Assembly (NCBI GenBank): GCA_019843655.1
Contig: JACDQD010000002.1
Location: 2,676,585-2,740,584 of the forward strand
Length of the DNA: 64,000 bases
Direction of reading: 5' to 3'
From: Lethocerus indicus
Taxonomy: Eukaryota; Arthropoda; Insecta; Hemiptera; Belostomatidae
In this document: positions 12,762 to 24,145 of the stretch, piece after piece
How the letters are laid out: each line of letters starts with the position of its first letter
How positions within the stretch are numbered: position 1 is the first letter of the stretch
Notes under the pieces: generated by a model
The model's database searches: none
Told to the model about the DNA's origin: nothing
Seen by the model: the letters and a program-made list of their open reading frames with translations, nothing else
Translations under genes and position numbers: made by a program

Positions 12762-13693
12762 TCGGTCGGTGTTTGTACGTCGACCGAGTCGGCCAATGGA
12801 GCGGCTGTGCTCAGCTCCGTCCAATAATTGGATTTGTCCCGGAATTGAAACCGGCACAACAATTGGTTCGGACGCTGGTCTGAATAAGTCATTGTTATCT
12901 CCTGTATAGGTAGGGTTGGGGAGGAAACTCGACCAGGTTGGACACAAAAAGGGAGAAAAACTTCTTTTTCCTCCCGGCCTAATTTGCATTTCAGGTTAAA
13001 TAAATTTTCTTGTCCACCCACCCCCCCCCCCTTCCACACTCCCGAAAAACGAGGAAATATCGTTATCGGAAAGTTCCAAGCGCCTTCCAGTTTTAAGGCC
13101 TCTGTACGTTTGTTGTTCTCGAAAATTACTAGTACCGACGTGCCAAAGAGTTTTGTAATTAAACGCAGCAAGGGTTAAATTTCACGGCGCCGTTTTAACA
13201 CCTCGCGTTAACTACTGTTTCCCTTTTAAAAGGGGACCGAAGGAGACGACATATTTGGACGCGTCTGTCGCGTTCGCAGAGTTCAGTGGAGTATTAATTA
13301 AGGCGTAATAAAATGTACTCCAGTAATAAAAAAAACTCCCCCCCCTACTCTGAAATTGGATAAGTAGGCATTTATGGTATGTAACGGAGATGAAAAATTA
13401 TTTGATATCATTATTCAACATTTCGAAATTTCTACCGAAACATTCATAAAGATGTGGGACGACTGTTCAAACGCCATGTCGAGTGATGAAATATCGAACG
13501 GTAAATGAGAGCGACATTTTACACATTTTATATAATTCTATTTAGAAGTTCCAGAAGACACTGATTGTTATAAGAATTTTCCATGCAAATCATCTTACCC
13601 GAATTATTAATCCAGATTATATGGTTATACGCTATTGGAACTTTATCCAATTTTAACATTAATATATTCTAATTGTATTTTATTTGTTTTCAG
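12762..13693. other. Spacer upstream of candidate exon
   Basis: A 145-codon open frame lies on the minus strand at 12734-13171. It spans G/C-run sequence and shows no recognisable domain, so I do not call it a gene. A C run lies at about 13021-13031. Branch-point-like TTTTAAC (13651) and TTCTAAT (13668) precede the candidate acceptor at 13693. Confidence 0.45.
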
Positions 13694-13742
13694 GTGCTTG
13701 TAGAGCATACTCTTGGCAGGGCAGTCGTCGTCTAAAAACAGG
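13694..13742 (+). other. Candidate small internal exon (49 nt)
   Basis: A pyrimidine-rich tract ends in TTGTTTTCAG at 13693, with branch-point-like TTCTAAT about 25 nt upstream. The 49-nt segment is followed by AGG|GTAAGTT, a near-consensus donor. One frame stays open throughout, reading ACRAYSWQGSRRLKT with two leading nucleotides; the other two frames contain stops. If translated it would enter with two bases and leave with two. I do not recognise the peptide. It could be an alternatively used or first coding exon of a gene that spans this window on the plus strand, or a chance pairing of splice-like sites. No transcript evidence is available here. Confidence 0.35.
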
Positions 13743-16700
13743 GTAAGTTAGTCGAATCACATCTCAGTTTTTTCATCAACTTTTGTCTCAAATTAGCGCG
13801 ACAAAGCTTACCCCTCACTCAGCTTGTCCTCTTCGTCATACGCCCTGATCCTTCCAGTCTAGGTTGCGTTTTGCTGTGGTTGAGAACAAGTGAAAGAACA
13901 ATAAAAATCCTAATTTTAACATTGGTAGCCGACTCAAATACGAATATAATAAAATATTTCCGGCGGGGTCGGTAGCGGCGGGAATTATATACAGATGTAT
14001 AGGGCGGGCCGGGTCTCGGGTTGATTTTAATTATCCCTACAATAAGGACCGTTGTGGCCGCCCCGTGGGTTGGGGAAGTGACTTTGAGTCTGAAAAAGCG
14101 GTTACATTTTAGCTCTCCGCCGTGTGGAGTCGGTTCAGTTCATAATGGAGGCTGAGGGGGTGGGCGGGATTGGGTGACCGCTTTTTGTCCGCGTTCGCTC
14201 ACCGGCTAAATTACAACCCCTCTACGTGCCCCCCCCTCTGTGAATACGTACGAATTCAAGTGTGCGCCTGTGTGAGTGTGTCCCTTCCAACTAAATAAAC
14301 GTAGGAAAGGGGGAATAAGAGGAAGGGTAGGGGGCGGGTAGGCGGCAAAGACTAATTGTAAAATACAAAGTCGTCGGCCGCATAAACAAGCCCCGTTATT
14401 TCCACCGGCAGCAAAAGAGTCTCCGCTCTTCCCCGGCGCGGAATAAATTCCCAGGCAGTGCCCGCTGGACCCTTTCCAGGCTCAAGGTTTTTATTAATTG
14501 TCACCCGCCCCCTCAGAAACTCCCCGGCCACAGGGGACTTAAATCCTACGAAAACAGAAAGAGGCTCACAAAAAAACAAAACAAAAACGAGCCCTTATAT
14601 TTTAATATTTTATTTCTCGTGTTTATTTTTATACTCCTCCTGCTTTTAGACACTTGTACGGCTTCTCTTCATCTTCACTCGTGCAAACAACCTATTAGAT
14701 TTAAAATTGGGTAATAACTAGTTTCCTACTGAATAGCATCAACTGCTTTCACTATCTTTACATAAATATATTCTATAGATGCACCTAGTGTTTTCATCTG
14801 TGATAAGTACGATTCTTATATTGTAAATACTTTGGCTTCGATTATCGCTTAGATAATTTCTAAGGAATTATATCGAGTGTGGATCCAGTTTTTCAGGAGC
14901 TTAATTGTGCTCTTAAGCACAATTTGAATCCTTTATTTCTACGAAGCGTTTTAATTTTTATCCCATACTCGGCGGTCAGTTTATTTTCTGTAAGCGTTCC
15001 GCGCTGTATACATAATGATGGTCGGTATCGCGGAGGCCTCATTTTCCCACGAGAGAGATAAACGGTTGCTCTCGGTTTTTGCTGGCTCTCATTAAGCCAT
15101 TACACGCCACTCGAGTCATTTGGACGGCCGGGATCGTCATTTATATTCGTCAACTCGTGTTTAGGGACGGACGTTTGGCAAATTAGGCGCGGCCTCCCAA
15201 CGAGGCTGTCTCGTCCGGGCCAACTTACCGGTTCGCCGATTTTTGAAGTTTCCACTCAGAGATAAAACTCATTAATCTACGACACCGCCCTTCTTCTCAA
15301 GGAGGCAAACAGCAAGATAACAATAAACATATAGCGCCCGTTTTTGAGAGCGTAAAATGGACGATAATGATCCGAGATTACGGTCTATACCTGCAATATT
15401 TTGTCAATACGCACGGTTTTCATTCAATACTAAGAATAGTAGTACCCGTAATTTTATTTATCGATATAGACTCGTCATAGGAATTTCAATTGTTCAACGA
15501 GAAATGCCGTTTTCGTACACGGCTGTTCATTTAAAGCGCAGGCTGGAAAAATTCATCGCCGAATTAAGACTTCTTTTTCAGAGCTTAAATCCAGGACCGC
15601 TGGGAACTCTCCCAAGTATTCCCACGCGGCTGATCCTTTCACTTGCCTGCAACTGGTAGCTTTCTTGCCGCTCTTTATATACAACTAAGTAGGAGAAAAA
15701 ACATCCCTACAGATTCAGCTCATTAAACATTGAAAAGTGTATAGCATTGGGCCTGATGAAGCCAACAGCGGTCATCAATCTATACCCAACTAATTGGAAC
15801 AGTTACAAGAGAGGAAATATTATATTCCGGAGTTACTACATTATATTATATATACTATTTATTCTTTCTTTCATGTAAAGTGCTAACACTGGAATTATAG
15901 TGTTACTACATTAAGACATTTTAAATAACACGTAATTGAAGTTTCACCACCAGTAATGTTGCGTTCTGTCGTTAAATTTTACAAGGAGCTACAGTGGACC
16001 CTCGTTACTGGGTAATGGATATGATAGTTCCCTATAATATAAAGTTAGTATGTATGCTTAAATTGGCAATATTGATTACCTACTATATAGAAAAGACCCG
16101 TCAGAGGGATTAATTATATAAAGAGATAGTTGTTGGGGAGTATAGTACTATTAAAAAAATGGTTTCGTGTGTAATTTGTTAGGATGTAATTATTTATACA
16201 ACAACAAGAAGTGTAGTAGATTGAGTTTGTTTCCTTAATTTTAAAAATAGGCTGTATTAGTCGAACTCATAATTTTACAGCCTCTTTTAATGCCTTTTGT
16301 CCTTTCTTCTGTCCTGAAATCCCATCGAGTCGCGCCCCGTAACGAATTTACCGAACAATCAATTATTTACTCGCCCAATAATTTCTTTTGAAACACTACG
16401 TGAGCACGTAACGCAGAAATTGTCAAAGGGATATATTTTCAAACGACTGGGCATTTGAACCGACAAAGGCGTAGTTTAATAAATAACTGTTTCAGACCGG
16501 TTGAATTGAATATATATTTGTTTTTAATCTGAGTATTATTATAATTATTGAACACTCGAACAGGTCTTGTCATATTATAACACCCAAATAGAACTGATTG
16601 TTCTAGATTCAGCGTATCTTTAGCTCATCAAGACGTACGGTTTGTATAAATTTATTTATACCGAGTTGTAACTCCGCCACAGTCAAAGTGTGAAACAGAT

Positions 16701-17537
16701 TTCATTTAAAAAACTTGTTTAACTTCTGGACTCGATAATTAACATGTTGGTAATTTTGTACCGCAGCCCAATTCTCAAACAAAAGGGGAGTTCTGCCCGA
16801 ATTTGGATCGGATCGAGTTTAGCTTGTATTTTATAAGCGGTTTCAACGGAGTTACAATTACTCATTAAATTTGGAATTAATTAAGAGACTTGTGCTGTAA
16901 ACTTGTATTAGATTAATGGAAAATTATGAAACCCAGAGTTGTTATAAATGCGCTTTTTATGGAATACAAGTATAATGCACGGTTTCTGATCATACTAGTG
17001 ATAGATATCTAGAAAGCCTGTTCACGAAAAATTCTCACCTGATTTTTCATTTATAATGTATAATACAAACAAAAAGCGTCGCAACAATGAAATTACGTTC
17101 AATTAGGAAAAACTATCTGTTAGGAAATTGAAAGCGGAAAATGATTTACATAAAATTAGGGTGTAACTCCCGAATAGATAGCGGATTACTATAATTCAGT
17201 ATGAGTCTATAGAAAGCCACTTCGCATCTCTGGCTCTGAACACTGAAAACCTCTGTTTTAATTAATCCGGTTTATCTGGAAGAAAAAAATACGTTTTCAG
17301 AGTAGGAATAAATGAATTTATTATAAGGTGGCACTCTGTAGATTGTGTGTGGCATATTATTTTATGTACATAAACACGTTATTTACCGTGGATTAATTAG
17401 CAAGTTGATCTAACTGGGATAAAGTCACGAAGTATATAATTCATTTTTGCCACCAGACGTATATAATTATAATATATACCAAATATTTTAAATTAAATTG
17501 TCTTTTAGAGCCTGGCATTTCTCTTAATTGTTTTTAG
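13743..17537. other. Spacer, no gene seen
   Basis: GC-rich patches occur at about 13960-14240 and 15080-15240. A minus-strand donor-like GTAAGTTGG, read from about 15222-15230, has no convincing acceptor. The remainder is AT-rich with no recognised feature. Confidence 0.5.
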
Positions 17538-17568
17538 GCATCTGGAGCTTTCTGTACCTGTTAAAATA
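17538..17568 (+). other. Possible microexon (31 nt)
   Basis: AATTGTTTTTAG precedes a 31-nt segment followed by ATA|GTAAGTGG. One frame is open (HLELSVPVKI). The donor lacks the usual AG before GT, and such short pairs arise easily by chance, so this is a weak call. Confidence 0.12.
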
Positions 17569-20500
17569 GTAAGTGGACACAGTTGGTTGTGACACAATCG
17601 TCTTCTGGGGCAAAAACACCCCCGCCACCCCCCCCAGCAACCCCCGGTTCCTCGAACGGGAAATTCGTTTTATTTGAGATTCCACTCCACCGAATAATTA
17701 AGTGTCCCCGTATCCCCGGTATATGTCGCCGCTTTGTTTGCCCTATAACCTCTGTGCCCGTAACCGGTGTCCGTTACAGGCATTTACGATTCTTGACCCG
17801 TCTCCCTTTGTGTCCCTACGTACGCACGCGTGTTTAAACGCTGAAATACGGTTGGCCCTAATCAACGCCCCCTTGTGCGATTTGCGTCTCCGGGCTTGAA
17901 TTAAACATAACTGTACGCTAAGCGCAGGTAAACGTTTCGAATTGGAGTGACGTCCAGCCGGTGGGAATTCAAAACTCAGCCGGTAAGTAAAACTAGGAAT
18001 AATCTAGTCCCATTTTCTCATTTGTGTCACTTGAAGTAGATGTCATCCCCATAACATCGGGGACTCGATCGATTTAAACCGTAATTTAGGAATATTCTGG
18101 CCGTTACTAAAACAGATATGAAAATTTACCTTAGCCAAAGACCTCGCAATCTATAAAGTAATATTGAAACCGACGTAGTATAGAACGTTCTATATTGGGT
18201 TACACCCAATACGTGCTTGAGATAGTCAGCCTCTTTTCGTTATTAAATGAACAACCGCTGCAGGACTGATGTATATACGTTGTTGTTATGAAACCGGCAG
18301 AGATACCTCAAGAATTTGAACACGCACACTGGAATTGTCCTAAAATTACTGTTTCTTCGCCGGCTCCTGATAGAACATTCTGATTTTTTTACCGATTCGA
18401 ACACTGAGCTCCTTCCGGAACGGGGTGAACCGCGATAACTGTTCGTTTCAACTTGTTTGTTGTTTCACGCCGCCCCCGAAGGGAAAAAATGTGGAACAAT
18501 GAGCCGGCCAGAAAACGCGGTTCGAGTTGTAAAAAACTGAGGAATTCGGTTGAGCGGGCAGTCTACGTCAAGTGCTACTACTGCTACTATTGCTAACTGA
18601 AACTGGCCAATTGGGTGCGCATTGGCCCGTAGGCCAATTGGCCTTTAGTATCTTCTCCTCTCCCTCTCACGCCCCTATTGCCCCTTTCGTCGTCGTCTTA
18701 ATTTAAAAACAAACCCTACTGCTCCCAGAATGCAAATGGGAAAATTTTGCTGGCGTTTTCTTTGTTTTGTTCCGAACGATTTGTAAAATACTTCCATTAC
18801 TGGAAGTAATGCGGAAGACTCGCAGTTGTATAGTATAGTGTTGAAATAAACATTTTTTGTTTAATAAAAAGGTTTCGTTTGTTACCACTGTGAAAGAAAT
18901 ATTCGTTGAAAGAAATAAAAGTCTAGCTCACTACCTAACATTATTTTAGACCTAATCATTCCATGTTATATGTAATAGATATGGACATATTGCCCCCTCG
19001 CATATTGATCGAGTAAGTTATTATTTATATGGATTCAGTACATTTCTTCAAGATTTGCTTAGTAGTATTTGAAAAAGTCATAAGTATAAGTTTCAGATAA
19101 TTTCCTGCCCGATCTCCAACCGCTGGAGGCTTGCCATAGAAAAATCTAATTGAAAATAGGTGAAATAATAATTTGTTTATTATTATTAACGAGTACGCCC
19201 CTAGACTCGTTTACAAGCTAATGGATACTCGTAGGCAAGAATCCAACAGGTGGATAACACGATGCATTAAAATATTAACCGGTCCGGGCCCATCCTGAAC
19301 AGTCTTAAGGGGGTAATTTAAAGCATACCCCGCTCAACCCCATTTTGGGCCCAACAGATTTTATAAAGCCCCCCCCCCCTTACCTCCGCTAGCATGATTC
19401 CCTTAATAAGGTATCGGCGCTGAATAGGTAAATTCACGGTCGAATTTATTAATTACATTACTGGTTCAATAATTCAAATCGTTTGTCATATTCATGACTG
19501 CGCTATTTCTTTTTAAATATAAAATATGGCATTTTGTTGGAAAAACATATTCTAAATTTTCCAGTCGACGGTTTAATTTGAGTTGGGTGCAAAACATAGC
19601 GCGTTAGACTAAAACGCACGTCTGACACTGAAGAAAATAGAGGAAAGTTAAGCGATGTAAAATATATGATACAGAAAAGGATTATAAAAACAATAGCGGT
19701 ATTTTAGTGCGGGTAATTTTAACACACCGGATTTTACCGCGTATTTATTCAACCATTGGGCGTTCCGAAGGGAGAGCAATATTTTATTAATTCACGCCAA
19801 CTCCAGTGCTGTATCCTGCGCCATTTACCTGAACGCGGGACCCAGCGGGTTGCAAACCGGGCCAAGTTATTCGCTTCCGAAATTGGCGTCGAAAATGAGA
19901 AAAAAATTACGGTCCGGGAAATGATTTGCATACAGACAGCTAAAGTTTCTACCGGCCGGCAGTGTACTTTAGTTTTTTGATTTGACAGCGGACGACATTA
20001 GTCTAGTCTTGGAAGGGTATTCCGGCCGCGTTCTGGAACAATTGCGAGAGAAAATATAAACATCAAATTGTACCACCAACGTGCGTGTCTGATGCAGGTT
20101 TTAAAACAATGAAAAAAATAAATACGCGGGAACTCGTTACAAAATGTCGGAACGGTGATTTATTTTTCACGCCCGAGAATTAATTATCGTAGCTCTCTCT
20201 GGACGGTGTCGACAGCATTACGAATATTGTCACGAGTTCGACTATGACCCACGATCCGAGATAACTGAGATCTAACGCAAATTGTACCGAGATAAACCTA
20301 CCGCAGGTCGCATCCGCCTCTACCTTATAGGCGAATAACATGAACAGATACTAGGTCTTTCTACATTTTCAGTAAAATGTTATTTACGATTAAAATACGC
20401 CTGTAGCACAAATGGTGAGCGGTCCAACAAATGTTCTGTAAAAGCACGACGTAGCGCTCCTACTGATGTCGCCGTGGAAAAATTGAGATGAAGTTTATTC

Positions 20501-20644
20501 ATTTGAACGACAGTTCTTTTATGAAAATCTTCGAACTGGACCATTCATTAATCGGAATTTATCAGTCGTGAAGTGTGATGAAGTGTAGGTGGAAGCCGCG
20601 TCTACAGTTACCAATTGTGAAGCAGGTGGAGGCTTACCAGTCGG
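17569..20644. other. Spacer, no gene seen
   Basis: A GC-richer stretch at about 17590-17900 ends with a donor-like CCGGTAAGTAA at about 17981, without a clear acceptor. Small inverted repeats occur at about 18603-18650 (GGCCAATTGG, then CCAATTGGCC) and 18790-18816 (CTTCCATTAC, then GTAATGCGGAAG). A C run lies at about 19371-19379. No gene was recognised. Confidence 0.5.
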
Positions 20645-20690
20645 TGGGGGTGTGTAGGGGATGGGGCCGAGGGTGTGGGTGGTAGGGGGT
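20645..20690 (+). other. G-quadruplex-type tract with a C-rich partner downstream
   Basis: At least five G runs of three to five bases occur within 46 bp on the plus strand. About 75 bp downstream, 20765-20782 is C-rich (runs of 4, 5 and 6 C), so the two could pair with each other or form a quadruplex and an i-motif. Confidence 0.65.
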
Positions 20691-20783
20691 AATCCTCAGC
20701 GACACAGCCACTACCGACTAACTCATTACTAATTCCCGGAGCCCGTGCAGAGACAGAACAGCCACCCCAGCCCCCACCCCCCG

Positions 20784-22626
20784 CTAATACCTCCGCGGCA
20801 ATTGTTCAAATTAATTTATAATACCGTCTCAGGGTTGGCGCGCCCGGCTCTCCTCTTTGCTACATATTTCATGCCGGTATCCGGGCGGCCCTCAGCCGGC
20901 GACTCAATAAACCATAATCGGGAATAAGGCCGTTTGTGAGCTGCATCTCGTAGTGGAATTTGCCCCGAGACAGGCAGAATTTATGCATCCCATGAAAAGG
21001 TTCGGTGCAAACATTCGGTGGTAAATCCCCAAGGGGGGTTATCCAAAGTTTTCTCCGACTATGAACTGCCGGGATTACGTGGGGGATTTTGATTAATTTA
21101 ACCACTCTTCTTCAAAGTACCAGTACTACTGTATCGGCGAAAACCAACGTGGTGTAGAGAAAGTGCAAATAGGAAAAGAGAATAAACTCGGAATTCCCCT
21201 TTATCACTATTCAGTCTGCATTATTGCCCTGCGTTTTTTGTCCGTTTCCCTAATACATAAGCCGAGTGTAATTAGGGTTGCAGTGCGAAGAGTGGGGTTG
21301 AATGTGATTCTGAGGAGGGATAGATGAGATGAGTGAGTTTCCCATCCGTCTCTGTCGGTCCTTTATCTGACCCGCTCCTCCCATTAATTCACCTGGCGTT
21401 CTCGAACTTACTCTTCTATCTTCAGTTTTTACCCCATAAAACGTTCGTAATTTTTCCCGCACTTTATTGTTCATCGCCCAATTTTATACTCCCCGATCAT
21501 AGTTGTCGATCCGATAAAGCGAAAGCTGTTTCTCGCAACGTAATCTGGATTCGAGAGAGCGATGCCATCACACAATTCTGGGCGTCGATATATTTCGACA
21601 TATCGATGAATGTGGCATAATATACTAAGAAACCTCTGATTTTATGTATATTTTAAGCGAGCTAATTCCATTATTACTAGTCCTAAGGTGTAGCTTATGC
21701 CCGGAGACGTTAACGTATAGAGAGGAATATTAACATAGGGCTGTCCCATTTCATTTTTTTTAATTACCGTAAAAGACGACGTGTTGCCGCCCCGTATAAT
21801 GTTACTGTTTCCCGAGCGTTGATAGTTAATTAGATTATCCATCAAAGGACGAGGGGAATAAAAATTGCCGCCGCCTTCCTAACGAAATGACCCCGGGTAA
21901 ATATTTGACATTACCATGAATTTCCGATGACCCTACCACCGCCCATAATGGTTTAATTTCCTAGCCCATTTATAAAAACAGACTCCGGAATTAATAATTC
22001 ATAAATACCCCTGGCTATTTAGAAAAAAAAATTACTATTTATTTATTAATTGTCATCTAGACTTAGAATTAAAAGCTAATATTTATTTGGTATCTGTAAA
22101 TTAGATTCAGTTTGAACAACTTTCCTAAACAGTATGATTGAACTGAAATATACGTTAATGAGATCACTCAGAGGGACAAGCAGGAGGTTGTTAATGCTGA
22201 TTAGTATTACAGTGCAATTAGATCCTGTCTGGGAATAGAAATTGTGTTTTAAAATATCGGTATTTTTTAATGAAGTAAAGATATCGTGGATACATGAGGA
22301 CGATTCGGCGTGAATATTATATATTGGAGGACAGTATTTTGCGATGGTCATCCAGATGAATGAACGATACCGTTGGAGAGACGGAGAAATATTTGGTTGA
22401 GCGGTCGTTTGGTAACGCCAACCTCTGCCCCCGGTCCCAAATGTTCCGTCATCTTGTTTATATTCACCACGCTCTATTGCACCTTTCCATTATCTCTTCT
22501 CCGTCTCTCCACTATATTTTCTCTCCCCGAAAGTAGATTATCAGGCTTACTTTGTTGGCCGGATGGAATCCCTTATCGGATTAAAACTCTATTACCGGAG
22601 TTTTTTTCCCTTCTTTTGGTATCCTT
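20784..22626. other. Spacer, no gene seen
   Basis: Mixed composition, with short open frames on both strands that carry no recognisable domain. No repeat or RNA gene was recognised. Confidence 0.45.
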
Positions 22627-22648
22627 CTCTCTCTCTCTCTCTCTCTCT
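22627..22648. repeat. (CT)n microsatellite
   Basis: A pure CT tract of about 22 bp followed by a T run. Confidence 0.95.
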
Positions 22649-23933
22649 TTTTTGTCTGATATTATTATATTTTTTCCTAGGTCCATCATCACTCATCGCC
22701 CCGATTGTATAACACGACCTCCGAAATCTCAATTTCGTTGTACGGCACTTAACTGAAATTAATTCCTGATATTATTAAGCCCCATCTAAATTTGTTCTCA
22801 AGTTCAATTTTCCGAGCCCTAGTTTCAAATTAGATAATTCCGTAAATTTTGAACGCCATTTATTAAGCATTTTTTGGCTTTCGATATACGCAAATTTTAA
22901 ATCAAATAAATTCTTTAAGGTATGGTCTTTTAGGTGTGGTTTTAGATATTAAGACTATGATTCCTGCAGAACAGGACTCTTTCCATTACTAACTCATGTA
23001 ACTATCCTGTTACAGAACAGTTCTGGCATAATTTATGAGCTGAAACCAATAACACTAACATACGTTAGTATTAGTATATATACAATCATATATAATCGTT
23101 AATTTTCAAAAACCTTTTTGTTAAGTTGGGAAAATAAGGGAAAACACGGATAAAATTCAAACGTATTTGTGTTTACAACGCGTGCATTTATGTGATTTAC
23201 AGTTTCTTATATAATATTGATGTTATTGTATTAACATTGTGTTTATAAGGGAATCGTGGCGGACATAAATAGTGTAACCATTGTCGAATCTCGTTAAACC
23301 TTTGCTAACTGCGCCATGAAATAGAATTTAAAAAGTTTTGAATATTTTATTCAAGTTGGCCAAACTCGATGTAAATCATAGGTTGCCTGAAAGCCAGCTA
23401 AAGTTTACTCCGGCAACAGTCCTATTACACTATTGAATAAACATTTTCATCCCGTAACTTTAATTCATTAGTAATATTTACATTTGAAACTGGATATTTT
23501 GTTGAAATCATTCCTCCCCGTATAACATTATGAGCTATCATAGTCCGCATACTTGAATTTAACATCGCTCTTACGACCGCTTATTTGGTTGCATTTAGAG
23601 AAGCCGAAATTGGACAAACAGCATCGGACCGAATCAGCAATAGTTGTATTTTCGAATCCCCAGCAAATGCCCAGTAGGAATCTAGAATTAATTAATAACA
23701 TATCCAATAATAACATGATATGTTTAAACAATATATATGAATGCTTTAAAATATTACAAGAATAAACCGTGCACAGTTCACTTATGTCAGCCAAATACCT
23801 CTTTAAGGCGGAGATTGTTCCCCCTTCAAGAGTAACATTTACCGGAGTCTGGTCTAGCTTAATGTGCCAGTCGTAAAGATGGGACGCTGACGATTGCCTG
23901 GAATTGTACCGTATAATTTCCTCCACTTACCTC
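22649..23933. other. AT-rich spacer, no gene seen
   Basis: Strongly AT-rich sequence. An overlapping pair of 70- and 132-codon frames near 23528-23926 has no recognisable domain, and its composition matches the surrounding spacer. Confidence 0.45.
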
Positions 23934-24145
23934 AAAGACAAGGGGCGCGCACAAACGTTTCAATTTTTCCGTCTCCGACCGGAAAATCTCGACCGAAAGT
24001 ACCGAGTTTTTCTTCCGGAAAAACGTACACGATGTACGATACATCGCAGGATTTTTGATCGCTCGAGAGCAGCAAATCATCGTGAGAAGGAATTGCTTCG
24101 GGAACGTTTCCTCGGGGAAACGTCATACCTTCGCAGGTGTGACAG
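23934..24145. other. GC-richer block bounded by splice-donor-like sites on both strands
   Basis: The minus strand reads GAG|GTAAGTGG at its left edge and the plus strand reads CAG|GTGAGTCG at its right edge; both are near-consensus donors. Within the block, ATCGCAG (to 24049) could serve as a plus-strand acceptor for a 96-nt exon. CGATGTA-CGA-TACATCG is a small inverted repeat at 24030-24046. Open frames exist on both strands (81 codons plus, 105 codons minus), with no recognisable domain. It could be a divergent first-exon region or simply a conserved-looking GC patch. Confidence 0.2.

Noticed and set aside
12734..13171. 145-codon minus-strand frame
   Set aside because: It crosses C and G runs, has no recognisable motif and no supporting splice or promoter signals.
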